A stretch of DNA of 64,000 nt, from the NCBI GenBank assembly GCA_963930655.1, contig OZ005610.1, forward strand, positions 19,661,001 to 19,725,000, in the 5' to 3' direction. The notes under the pieces are model-generated. The model saw only the letters and a program-made list of their open reading frames with translations, ran no database searches and had not been told where the DNA came from. This DNA is from Myrica gale (taxonomy: Eukaryota > Streptophyta > Magnoliopsida > Fagales > Myricaceae). Below, piece by piece: positions 45,075-55,677 of the stretch. How positions within the stretch are numbered: position 1 is the stretch's first letter; every line of letters begins with the position of its first letter. Made by a program: the position numbers and the translations under genes.

Positions 45075-46090
45075 CTGCAGACCGGGCTGACTAGATCCTT
45101 CCCCCGTGGACTCACTCATCTTCTCAAGTTGATCCTCAATGGCGCCCAACCTCCTCGACATCACTCGCAAGGTGTTCGGAGTGGAAGAGAGGAATGATTG
45201 CAATCTTGTCATCTAAGTCTCCATAGAGGTAACACGGGCCCCTAACGAAAAGCACAACTGATGCGTCGGCAAAATAGCAGCCTCAACCATCGGTCCAGGC
45301 AGGTCACTCATGATGTGCACGGCGAAGGGGCTCATCCACCTGTTGTTCTATTCGGGATCAGGAGCCCATTGTTGCCGCCTAAGCTAAGCCTTAGAATGAC
45401 TCAAAGTGGTCCGACAGATGGGACCGATAGACGGATTCCTTTCCTCGTCCGGACTTTCCATGCAACCCACACTGTGGAGGAACTGTGTCAAGAGTAGACC
45501 ATAAGGAAGCACAACAACATAAGTGATCTTCCCTTCATTCCGAAGAGTCAAGAAGATGTACAGGGAAGATATACAACATATCCTCTAGCCACGAACAACA
45601 ACAACTCGCCTTTCAAAATAAGTCACTCTGTTGTATGAGCCTTTGGCTCGATGTCATAGGTGAAGATGAGGTACAAAATACGCCAGAAAGGGAGCATGAA
45701 CTTTTGTCTAATGAAGACTGCAACGAACACCACGTCCTAGCTCGTGAAAGTATGAAAGATGTCTTCTGCAGGGTATGATTCAATCGGCCTCTGCAGGCCC
45801 ATAAATGCCGCTAGGATGACTAGTGACAACTGAAAGGTCACCCCATGTACAGTGACGGTCCATAGTAGTGCTCCAATATCCTCAACATCCAGCAGTGCTG
45901 CGTAAAACTCACGGACCAAATCTATAGAGGCTATGCCATTTATCTTCAGATACCCGATCCAACCCTGGTCATCCAAAATGTCGCCGATACTTCGATCCAT
46001 ATACTTCATCTCCTTGATGTCAACAAAGACAACCTCACGCTCTACAATAATTGATCGGCTGAGTATCTCAACCTGCTCCTCCTGAGTCAT
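45075..46090 (-). pseudogene. Retroelement protein of the plant-transposon (PF20167-type) family, broken
   Basis: The open part 45737-46090 reads DLVREFYAALLDVEDIGALL and FQLSLVILAAFMGL, typical of the gag-like protein of Athila-type elements. Further blocks follow in shifted frames: FMLPFWRILYLIFTYDIEPK near 45640-45705 and, at the end, MSRRLGAIEDQLEKM near 45110-45160, a short coiled coil before the TAA at about 45075. Several frameshifts lie between. I name the family by recall of these blocks. Confidence 0.65.
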
Positions 46091-47754
46091 ACAATACTCC
46101 TGACTCTCAGGATCCTACTGCATAGAGGTCTCGACAAATGAGGAAGATGGCGAACAATGGCATTTAAACATTTTTAATCTGTAAAATAAGGCAAAAACAA
46201 ATAAATCGTCAATTAATATCGTTCGGAAGGTGTAACACAACTTTAGCACAGCATGCAAAACAATGTCGTCTAATGCAAACAAGTGTCCGAACGCATATAT
46301 AAGTAGTCCGAACAACTAATGAAATGACCTTGTTCTAAGGAATAGACGTACACCCGCTAAGACAATCGTCCGCAACATGTATATGTTAGTCTAAATAAAA
46401 ACCCAATAGGAAGGGTGAATTTGATTTATCAAAAACTTAGTCCTTTTTCGATAAAAACACACTTTCATGTCTAATGTTAAGCTAAATATTGCAATAAATG
46501 ATAAAACATAAAGCACAACAAATATGGATATGGAACTCCTTTGTCTAGGTGTCTTTTTGTAATTTGCATGTTAAAACTATAAAACTTGAAATATTGTATC
46601 ACATACTCCCAATTGATTTGAGATTTTTTTTTTTAGAAAATACACTTCGCACCATGTAACTACAATGTCAAACTATCACACTTAATATATTGAACCTCAA
46701 CTATCAATTCATTTACAATGTGCACCCCATGGTAAGATCTCATGATCAAAGCAATTAAAAATGTGTCATATGAAACAATTCAATGATTAAATTTAAAACC
46801 TGGGGTTACAAATTGTAAACTTATTGATATTTTTTTAGGTGCAAGTTATAAAACGTAAGAGTGGCATTTTATTCTATTTTTTACTTGGCTAGACAATTTG
46901 TTTTTTATATTGTCTCAATATCATTTAATATTGTCTATATAAAATTTCAAGCAAGGTAACACAAACTTAATGTCTGTTGTCTTTTTCGCTCCTAGTGCGT
47001 GGATTTGCAGATATGAGGTATAAGAGTTGGTCCTACGTCCCAAGGAAGCCTTTGTAATAGATGTTTTTTTGTGGATACTTCTAGCATAGTTCTTAAACTA
47101 ATGAGGTAGCTTGTGCATTTTCAAAAAGTCATTTACACTGTAGTTTACGTTAGACTACTTAACCCACGTGCATTTTGTGAGATGTGTCTGGAGGTCACTG
47201 TTCTCATTCTTCTTCCACTAGCCATGATGCAACTTGTTCCATTGCAGGTCAATTGGTTTCTATTGATAAGATTTTCGTTCCTTCACCTGTAACTTATAAT
47301 ATCTAAGGGCTGAAAAGGAATCAGAAACTGTTTTCATGTTGTAATTACATTAGTTAAAAATACGCTTTTATAGTAGTGCAAGCAGTGGTGAAATCTCCTG
47401 CACTGATAAGATCTTGATAAAACAAAATGCTTGAGGCATTTAACGACTCAAAATTTAGTTTATTAATCTTTCATATTTTTGTTAGATTTTGATTTTGTAA
47501 GGGACGTATGATTCTGATATCCAATTCCAAATTCAAGCAGAAGCAATCAAGGTTTAAGACAGCCTATTGTTGCTTGTCCAAGTTTGTATGCATTGACCTT
47601 GCTATATTATTCAGAGAGTATAGACACATAATATACCCTGCAGAAAAAGAATTTGTTGATGTACTCATGTCAATGGCTGTTCAAACATCTGCATCTTTAC
47701 ATCTATAGAGCAGCCACTAATGTGTAGTACTTTTGTGTTTCCCAATGCAGATGA
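46091..47754. other. AT-rich spacer with a possible LTR fragment
   Basis: At 46387-46600 the stretch ACCCAATAGGAAGGGTGAAT and what follows resembles the start of the solo LTR at 37222 (same order of blocks, poor identity). The remainder shows nothing I can name. The left end of the outer CACTA element should lie in or before this stretch but was not found. Confidence 0.35.
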
Positions 47755-47943
47755 AGGAGAATGAAAACCTAATGCAATTCTACTTTAGATCTCACACCAA
47801 CAAAGACAACAAATTCACTAGCACAATAGGAAAATAAAGATATGTGAGTATAGGGTATAGGTAAATTTGTCAACCTAATTCAGTTCTTGTAATTATGAAT
47901 GAAAATATTTGGAGAAAGAGATTCTAGCAAAACCTCAAAAGAA

Positions 47944-50812
47944 CACTACAAAAAAACTGACCTTTAGCGGCGTTCGGAAACCGCGCTAAAGGTCAACAAA
48001 CCGCTGCTAAAACAAATTTCTAATATAAAATAACAATAAGCAAGGACCAACTAAAATATTCAAATACAACACAATAAGTAAGGACCCATTAAAATCTTCC
48101 TCCTTTGACACGTTGAACTTTAACACAACAATGTCCTTTTTACCTGAATTAAGTTCCTGTAAGATGAAAAAGATATGTTAGTTTCACCAAGGCATCAGTA
48201 TTCTTATCAGAAGTATGTGGAAAGTTACAGCACGTGCTTCATATGAGCAGTTGGTAAACTAAACAAATGATGCAAGAGCTTCATATGACCCTCACACGGA
48301 GTGAAATATTGAATGTGGAATCCAAAACAAGAGCGACAATCACAGAGATTTTGTCACCAGAGCTAACCAAAATCGAACTAGCCAAAGACATTGCTTGCAT
48401 GGAAGGAATGTGTACGCTTGATTTTCCATAGGAGGGCAGGGACCAGGGGTTCATTTCACATCCAACATCAATTCGGGTAGCAAAAGTCCAAGTAAACAAC
48501 ACTGAACAAATCTGGAACTTTAGGCCAAACAAGCAAGAAAACACTAGATTCGATTATGACATGCCCTTTTAGATCCTACAACTTTTTTGTGCGCAATCTG
48601 TTTTATACTTCCTGTCATTTACCATATTCGACCAGCAAGCTAGATTGTAGCAAAAGTCCAAGTAAACAACACTAAACAAATCTGGAACTTTAGGCCAAAC
48701 AAGCAAGAAAACATGTTGATTAAAAAAGACACCAAGAGCACTGAATGGAAATAGAACTTCAAATATCAGTAAAAACAAGATGCGCCACATACAACCTGAT
48801 CTCCAATTTGCATAGAGCTTGAAAATTATGCCACTTCCAACATTTTTATTTTTTTTTGCGCCCCAATTAACCAAACCAGAAACTAAAAAAGGAACTTCAA
48901 AATGCAAACGAAAATTCTATATGTTTCAGCAGCTCTATAATGCTCTATAAGAACCTTAATTTTGGATGAAAATTTTGCCGCTGCAGAAGTAGCAAGACTG
49001 AGCTGTTTGAGCTATTTACCACCAGTGGAGAGGAAACCTTTCATGCTGCAGCTTGATAATTATTTTCCTTGGAGTTTATAATAGGCATATAAACAGGATC
49101 CAAGAAAACCACGTGATTGGCCAAGAACATTGAACTGTAAATAACCACAACAGAAGTTCAGATGTGAGATAATTATTGAGAATGGCACTGTCAAAGACAT
49201 TGCAGAAAGATAAGATCTAGTAGAGGTATGTGCTCACCAATTCAAATGGAAGCCCACCAAACAGTAGCCATCCAAACCCAACAGTAACAAGATCCTATAA
49301 CAGCATAATGAGGGGTAAAGAGAAGAGTTATTGAGAAGGGCCCCTGACTATACAGGCTTTGACCATAAGGGTAGTGCTCAAAACCAGACGATGCTATATA
49401 TCAATTTCTCAAAGTCAAGATTGGCTTTTTAAGAAACAAATTGAACCAACATCTGCAACAGCACATCAACTGAAATGGAACACATTATGATTTGCTATAT
49501 CTTCCTGTGTTTTCTCAACAACCAAATATGCCATCTAAGGTGTTCACGGCTCAATTTGATGCCAAATTCCAATGTCAGTCTACGCAAACCCGACCCTAGG
49601 AACGTCAAAGCGTATTACATACCGAATGTATTATAACAGGAAACAAAACTCTAATCCCAAAAGCCCAAGCGGCACCATATATTCAAAAAATAGTTTCAAC
49701 AGACTAACCCTAGAGGCCCAAGAGCTAATCAGGTAATGAGTATCGATACAAAAATCAAACTTAAAGCATGTAAATCTACTAATATTTCCATAATTTCGGG
49801 TTAGTAAAAATGAAGAGGTATAGGAAAATTAGGGCAAGACTTGTTTTGTTACCTCCAGCAACGCAATTTTTCGTATCAAGGACGATGGCACAATCCATTT
49901 TCCCCAATCCCTCCTTCTATCCCACCTTCGACAGCTTCCACGAGTACCATCAATTCCCAACCTCTATTCCCACGCCAAGAATTCCCCTACCTCAATCCAC
50001 CACCGATTCACAACCCTACAAAATCAAACAAAAGAGGAAGACGGGCTAAAGAAACCCGATCCTTAATGACTTAATCATATTTAATGACCAAGTCTAACTT
50101 GTTTAGAAAATATTTATTATTAGTAATGTAATGATATTTAATTAGAACATATTATTTAATTTCAAATAAAATATATTGTGAGATTAGCTTATGTAATTAA
50201 AGTACATAACTTAATATATAGTTTTAGAGACTATTAAATAGTATTATATTACTAATTATTCAAAATATATATGCTCCTTATGATGATAGATGTTTTTTAA
50301 ACTACTTAGATTTAGTCAATAAAAATACAAATGTCATAACAACAATTGATTATAATTTAAAATATATCATATAACAACTTCAATATTCATAACACTCTCT
50401 CTAATTTCATATTATATTAAGTATGTCCCTTTAAAATAAAATTTTCAAATAAATTGCAATAAAATTATATATTAAAAAGAATATAATAAGATATAAAATC
50501 ATTATTTACATTAATTAACTTATAATTAATAATTTTGTGCACTTATACCTATAGAAGCGTTTGTTGACACAAACGCTGCTAAAGGTGTATTCTCTAGCGG
50601 CGGTCACCATGACCGCCGCTATAGATACCTAATTTCTATTGGCGGTCACCGTGACCGCCGCTATAGATTACACATTTAGCTGTGTTTTGCAAAAAACAAC
50701 GTTAAAGGGTGACCACCGCTACAAAGATCGTCATTGAAGGTAAAACTTTTTGCAGCATTTTTAGCGACCGCAGCGAAAAATATCGTCGTTTCAGACCCTT
50801 TTTTTTGTAGTG
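47944..50812 (-). mobile_element. CACTA element nested in the other, carrying transporter exons
   Basis: It starts CACTACAAAAAAACTGACC and ends GACCCTTTTTTTTGTAGTG, with a 3-bp duplication GAA (47941-47943 and 50813-50815). Length 2869 bp. Subterminal repeats are built on AGCGGCGGTCACC / GACCGCCGCTATAG motifs at both ends (47965-48005 and 50555-50770). It has no transposase. A 63-bp segment (AGCAAAAGTCCAAGTAAACA and following) is duplicated directly at 48477-48543 and 48651-48713. The 50080-50530 part is extremely AT-rich. Confidence 0.92.
49060..49294 (-). pseudogene. Captured last two exons of a nucleotide-sugar transporter-like gene
   Basis: Exon A (49294-49238) reads DLVTVGFGWLLFGGLPFEL and exon B (49134-49060) reads FNVLGQSRGFLGSCLYAYYK then LQGK and a TAA stop. 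The intron between has a GTGAGC donor and a TTTACAG acceptor and is in phase 0. The pattern, a Gly-rich membrane segment followed by NVLGQ--GFLGS--YAY-KL-GK, resembles the end of SLC35D/GONST-type transporters in the Golgi. Only this C-terminal end is present. Identification is by pattern memory and the precise subfamily is uncertain. Confidence 0.65.
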
Positions 50813-51789
50813 GAAGTGGTTGAGCAAGTGTTCCATGAAGTTCTTGGTCATCGCTCTGAACATGTCAGAGGGCTAGAAAAGTCTGTTATACCTAAATCAG
50901 CACCCTCATCATGTTCGTCTCAAGTCACTCATCTCACCAATGAAGTTAAGAAATATAAAAGTGAGCTGGAAATATGTAGAGAGATATGAGAACATGCAAG
51001 CCACTATGCGAGAGATGATAGCCCGCTTCGATTCATATGATGAAAAAGTGGATGTGCTAGTGTCACAAAGAATCACTCTAGAAGAATCTTTGGGGAATAG
51101 CCAACCATAGCTTGAAAGAAATGTAAAACAGATTTCATATGTATTATCTTTTTTCTTAAATTTGCAATGATACTTAACATGTGCACTATATTTCTCATAT
51201 TCGCATCTTACTCATTATTTTTATATATTTGCACGTATTTAGTATATGAATGAAGTTCCACTTGATTTTTGTTTGAACAATGAGTAGTTTTTATTCTTTC
51301 AAATTTTCTAGTTTTTCTTTTTGTTTTCTACTGTTATAGTTTTTGTTTGTAGAAAAGAGGGTGGATGGATAAACAATATATATACCAAGTTGCAAGAATT
51401 TCATGCAGTGGAATGCATTTATTCTTTTTTTGTTTTGTTTAATAATCACTTAGTGGAATTATGAGGTTAGCATTAAAAGTTGCTACAGTAAACCCATTTT
51501 GTCTTATGACGGAGTACTACGCCGTGGAATTTATTTCAGGCTTTTTTTTTTTTAATATAATTACATAGTGGAATTTTGTGGTTGGCATTAAAAGTAGTCG
51601 ACAGTACCCCCCTAAGCTTTTTTTCTTTCTTGCGATCTTTTGCTCTTTGAAACTATCGGTCGGCTTTGACCTTTTTCAACGACTAGCCGGTGATTATGTT
51701 GTTCGGATTTCTAGAGTTTTCCAGATGGAAATCCATGTTTTGGGCAGCCTTTAGCGACCAATTCTTCACCCTTTTCTCGGCATTTGTTA

Positions 51790-52210
51790 GTCGCGGGGTG
51801 AAAGACTGTTGCGAAGACTTTGCCTCGTTGTAAAAACTCTGTTGCAAAGACTGCATGTCTTTGTGAAAACTCTGTTGCGAAGACTCTGCCTGTCGTTGTG
51901 AATTACTCTGTTGCGATGACTCTGCATTTCTGTTATGAAAACTCTGTTGCGAAGAAAATTTGCTGGTCGTTGTGAAAGGCTATGTTGTGAAGAGACTCTG
52001 CTTGTTGTTGTAAAAGGCTCTGTTGCAAATAAAATTTGATGTTCGTTAAGACAGGCTATTGTCCACGGGTCTATTACAGCGAGCCTTTTCTCAGTAGATG
52101 TTAGTCGCCGAGTCAGATCTGTTGCGAACACAAGATTTTGTCGTTGTGAACGGCTATTCTTCACCAATCAAATGCAGCGATCTCTTCGACGACTTGGAGT
52201 CGTTGGAAAA
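51790..52210 (+). repeat. Right subterminal repeats of the outer CACTA element
   Basis: Units of the form CTCTGTTGCGAAGACTCTGC ... GTCGTTGTGAAA recur about seven times with spacing of roughly 45-60 bp (for example near 51837, 51870, 51907, 51945). This is the usual architecture of CACTA subterminal regions. Confidence 0.8.
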
Positions 52211-52442
52211 AGGCTTTACCAACCAATTTATAGTTTTTGCCAACGATAATTGGCACTGTTATACCTAATATTTCTTGTAGTGTGGGCATCCGCAATACAA
52301 TGAATTAGAAAATTCATAACATTATCCCTTGGATAACCATACATAACAAATATGCCTCATTAAAATATTGCCAAACAAAAACTCAATAGAAAAAAAGATG
52401 ACATGCCATTTTAAAATTATCAACAGTAACATATTAAATATT

Positions 52443-54826
52443 GGCTTAAATGCATTCCATATCCATGTGGTATGCGCGAATTGTAGATATGCTTATATTG
52501 TAAAAAAAACATTTTTTATACCCTTGAGGTAAAACTTTATTCCAATATATGCCCCTCTGTCCATTTGTCATTTGAAGACCTAACGATAATGCTGACATGG
52601 GAAAAATAAATACGTCAGCACCAATCAGATGATGACACGTGTCCACTGACCCCAACAAATGCCACGTTACTTGCTCAATCATATGACACATCATTACCTC
52701 TTACACATCATCAAATTTGTTTTAAAATTTTGTTTTTAAAAAAATATCAATTGGCGTCGTTCTGCATAGCCCCCCAACGAAAGACTTACATAACTTTTGC
52801 TCAATTTCAGTAGGCGTTCAATGAAGAAATCGCGGCCCTAGATATTCTACCCTTGAATGCTTTGAATATTTGAATCGCAGCAAGCCACTTTGTTGGAAGA
52901 GAAACATGATAGCTGAAATTTGCAACTCTCTACAAAGCAACTTCCCTCAGCAATTTTTGGACTAGAACCATTATTGGACTAGACAACAACTACCAGTACT
53001 AAAGCAAAGGCCTTTTCTAACCCACAGTGAAGCGAAGAATCATAAATCTCGAAAATACTATATATGACTATATGAGTACCACAAAAAGTACAATTGGAGT
53101 CACATTAGAATAGTAGTTGCCGGTGGCGTATCTAGGATATAAAATGAGTGAGGTTGAATTTGTAAGAGAAAATGACCAAAAAAATTTTTCCCACATAATG
53201 TAAAAAGTGTCTTAAAATTACAATATCGCAAATTAAGGACTAAAAACATTAAAAACAATGAAATACACTTAATATGCGGATAATGTGTGTGACACACGTT
53301 GTCCCAAAAGAAAACGAATGCAATCTAAAACCGTTGTTAATCGAATGCGATAAACATTCTCTTGCTCGTGCCCATATGCGAATAATATGTGTGACGACTT
53401 CATGCTTCCTGGTTTTTTTTATCAAAAATTTATCCATTATCTAAAAAGAACAAAACAAAACAAAACAATTTAAAATTTCCATCAGCATATGAGGAAGATA
53501 ATTCTTAACACCCATCAATAATTATGGAGTTTGATGCCTATATGAAGATAATAAATCTTATTCTGTCAAAAATTATTGGTGCACTCATCTATTTCTTGTT
53601 CAAAAATTACCTCAGTAATAAATTAGATCAATCAAAAAGCAGTATTTCTGTGCTTTCCTTTCTAATTGACAGATGATAAATTAGTGAGGACCTACATAAT
53701 AAATTAGTGAGAACCTACATAATTTATGTATAAGTGCAGTTAAAGTGATAATGGACCACACAAATGACGTAGTCCAAAAATGGTGTATTTGGCAGGTCTC
53801 TGTACATGAGGAATTTTCTGCATCCTTGGAATAATAATAAATTCATGGCCACCACAAGGGTCAACCAACAATGTTACAATGACAAAAGTTAGCCAAGAAC
53901 TTACTATGCTACAATATATGAATGAGAGAGATCAGAGGCGGAGCTGGGCTTACCAGGGTTGGCAACGCCGACAGTCTGCCGGGGATAGTAAGCATGCGGC
54001 GGGGGACGGCAGGCGGGGCAGTGGCAGCGACGACAGTGAGCTGTGAGCAGTGAGAGCGACTGCTAAGGCGTGAGGGTTGAGGGAGGCACGGAGAGATCAC
54101 AGAGTGAGAGAGAGAGGCGTGAGTAATTTAAAAAAAAACAATCATAGGGTGAAACAACGTCGTTTCACCCTCTGATTTTTTTTTAAAAATTAAGCAGGCA
54201 GGCTACACTGACTGGGTCAGTGGGTGCGCCCTCGCTGGCTCAGTCCCGCCCCCACTAGCCTTGAAAGCAGGCCTGTGCCAGTGTGGGCGGGCCTGTTTCT
54301 TAATAACCAAAAAAAAATTTGAAAATATTTTTGGAGCCAGTGGGGGCGGCCGCCCCCGCTCGCACCCCCTGGATCCGCCCATAGTAGTTGCCAATTGAGA
54401 GTGTAAGAGTTCTGTAAGTGAAAAGGGAAAATAGTTTTGTTAAGCCGAAGGCGTACAAGCAGGGGAGGATAGAATTGGGGGAGAAGAATCATGGTTGGGA
54501 GGGGGAAGGGGAGGGGGAGAAAAGAGTTGGGGCGCGCCATTCAGCTTAGCCCTAATTGACATTTTTTTATGACGTGTCACTTACGTGCATACAATCGGGC
54601 AAGTGACGTGGCATTTGTGGGGGTAAGATAATACGTGGGCTGATTGGTGCTGACGTGTTTATTTTTGTCACGTCAGCATTAATCGTTAGCTCTTCAAATG
54701 ACAAATGGACGGAAGAACATATACTGTAATAGAGTTTTAACCCAGGAGTATAAAAATGACTTTGTTTAACATAAGGGCATATCTACAATTCGTGCATACC
54801 ACAGGGGCATGTGATACATTTAAGCC
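52443..54826. mobile_element. Second foldback (MULE-like) element, same family as 29946-30679
   Basis: Ends are GGCTTAAATGCATTCC and ...ATACATTTAAGCC. A perfect 9-bp duplication TTAAATATT lies at 52434-52442 and 54827-54835. The arms (about 52443-52640 and 54610-54826) match inverted, and share blocks with the smaller element: GACGTG/CACGTCAGCA, CCAATCAGATGATGACACGT and AGGGGCAT. The interior is unique apart from a hAT element at 53121-54383. No transposase. Confidence 0.9.
53121..54383. mobile_element. hAT deletion derivative nested in the foldback element
   Basis: An 8-bp duplication GTAGTTGC (53113-53120 and 54384-54391) flanks ends CGGTGGCGTATCTAGG and CCTGGATCCGCCCATA. The left 110 bp align with the start of the hAT element at 16684 (GAAAATGACCAAAAAAA, AAAGTGTCTT). 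A stretch near 53265-53395 aligns with transposase sequence at 18927-19025 (AACGAATG, CGAATGCGATAA-CATTCTCTTG-TCGTGCCCAT), where a short piece, GCGGATAATGTGTGTGACAC, is also duplicated. The remainder of the transposase is deleted, so it is a derivative of the same family. Confidence 0.88.
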
Positions 54827-54835
54827 TTAAATATT

Positions 54836-55677
54836 GGTGCAAAATGCACGTACCACATGGACTTTATTTGGAGAACTTTGTTTTTAATCTCTAAACTTAC
54901 ATCAAAATGCTCAAAAGACGTTAAAACTACCAAAATCATCACATTTAAGTCTTAACACTATCAAAATTCATCAAGGTTCACCCTGTTATAGAATCTTACC
55001 GTCAATATTATGTCAAATAGCCTATTTCTGCATCTTTCAACCGTCTGATCCTATGATAGGCGAATATTGATGCATTTTGATAGTTTTAGACTAAATAGGA
55101 CAATGTTAGTAGTTTCAACTCTTTGATATTTTGATGTAGTTTTAGAGGTAAACGTGATTGTTCTCTTTTTATTTAAAATATTAGAACTAGTCTAGTTGTT
55201 TGTGATATCACTTCCCTAATTTCCCTAAATTTTCTAATTTCTCTAATTTCCTTGATTTCTCGTATTTAGCCAATTAACGATTATGATCGTGATTGTCTCT
55301 ATTTTATCGGTTTCTATGCGTTTAATTCTTCCATTCTCTTGTTAATATCTTAGTATTCATATTGCTTGATTTAAACACGTGATATTTTTCTTAAGTATAC
55401 TTAATTGGCTCATATTTAATATTTTATAAGTATTAGATTTGATTTCTTGACACATGATTAATTTCAGTTCTAATTTCCCTAATGGATTTCAGTATGCTTA
55501 ATCTCTTTCCCTTTTCGTTCTCTTGTTTACATCTAAATTTTTTACCTAGTGTCAATCTTGATTATTCTATCACTAATCTCTGTTAATTACTTGACTAATT
55601 ACCTATTTCTTTTTTCTAACATATGCATTGATTAACTTTATAACTTAGCTAATCATTTTGCTAACCTAAGTCCACTT
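54836..55677. other. AT-rich intergenic sequence
   Basis: No gene, no clear repeat. Many short TTCTCTAATTTCC runs near 55210-55260. Confidence 0.4.

Larger units (their letters stand above)
47755..51110 (+). pseudogene. Plant transposase (Transposase_24, Ptta/En/Spm family) C-terminal part, split
   Basis: Before the inner element the frame reads MKENENLMQFYFRSHTNKDN (from 47755). Around the empty site it reads TSKE joined to VVEQVFHEVLGHRSEHVRGL, where GAA is both the codon and the target duplication. The remainder is a coiled-coil tail (YENMQATMREMIARF, VSQRITLEESLGNSQP) ending in TAG at 51108-51110. One frameshift lies near 50983. Proteins of this family are coded next to the main CACTA transposase; here the function is lost. 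Confidence 0.75.
47755..52282 (+). mobile_element. CACTA element with Ptta/En/Spm-type transposase remnant (left end not located)
   Basis: The right end is CCTAATATTTCTTGTAGTG at 52264-52282, nearly the same as the right end of the CACTA element at 42168. Transposase coding sequence precedes it and is split by a second CACTA element (47944-50812). Direct repeats fill the right subterminal region. I could not find the left CACTA terminus, so 47755 marks only the first recognisable coding sequence. Confidence 0.75.

Noticed and set aside
45261-45497. 78-codon plus-strand frame
   Set aside because: Antisense to the retroelement protein remnant at 45075-46090.
49810-50049. 79-codon frame MKRYRKIRARL... 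in the inner CACTA element
   Set aside because: No recognisable domain; it may be a captured fragment, but nothing supports coding.
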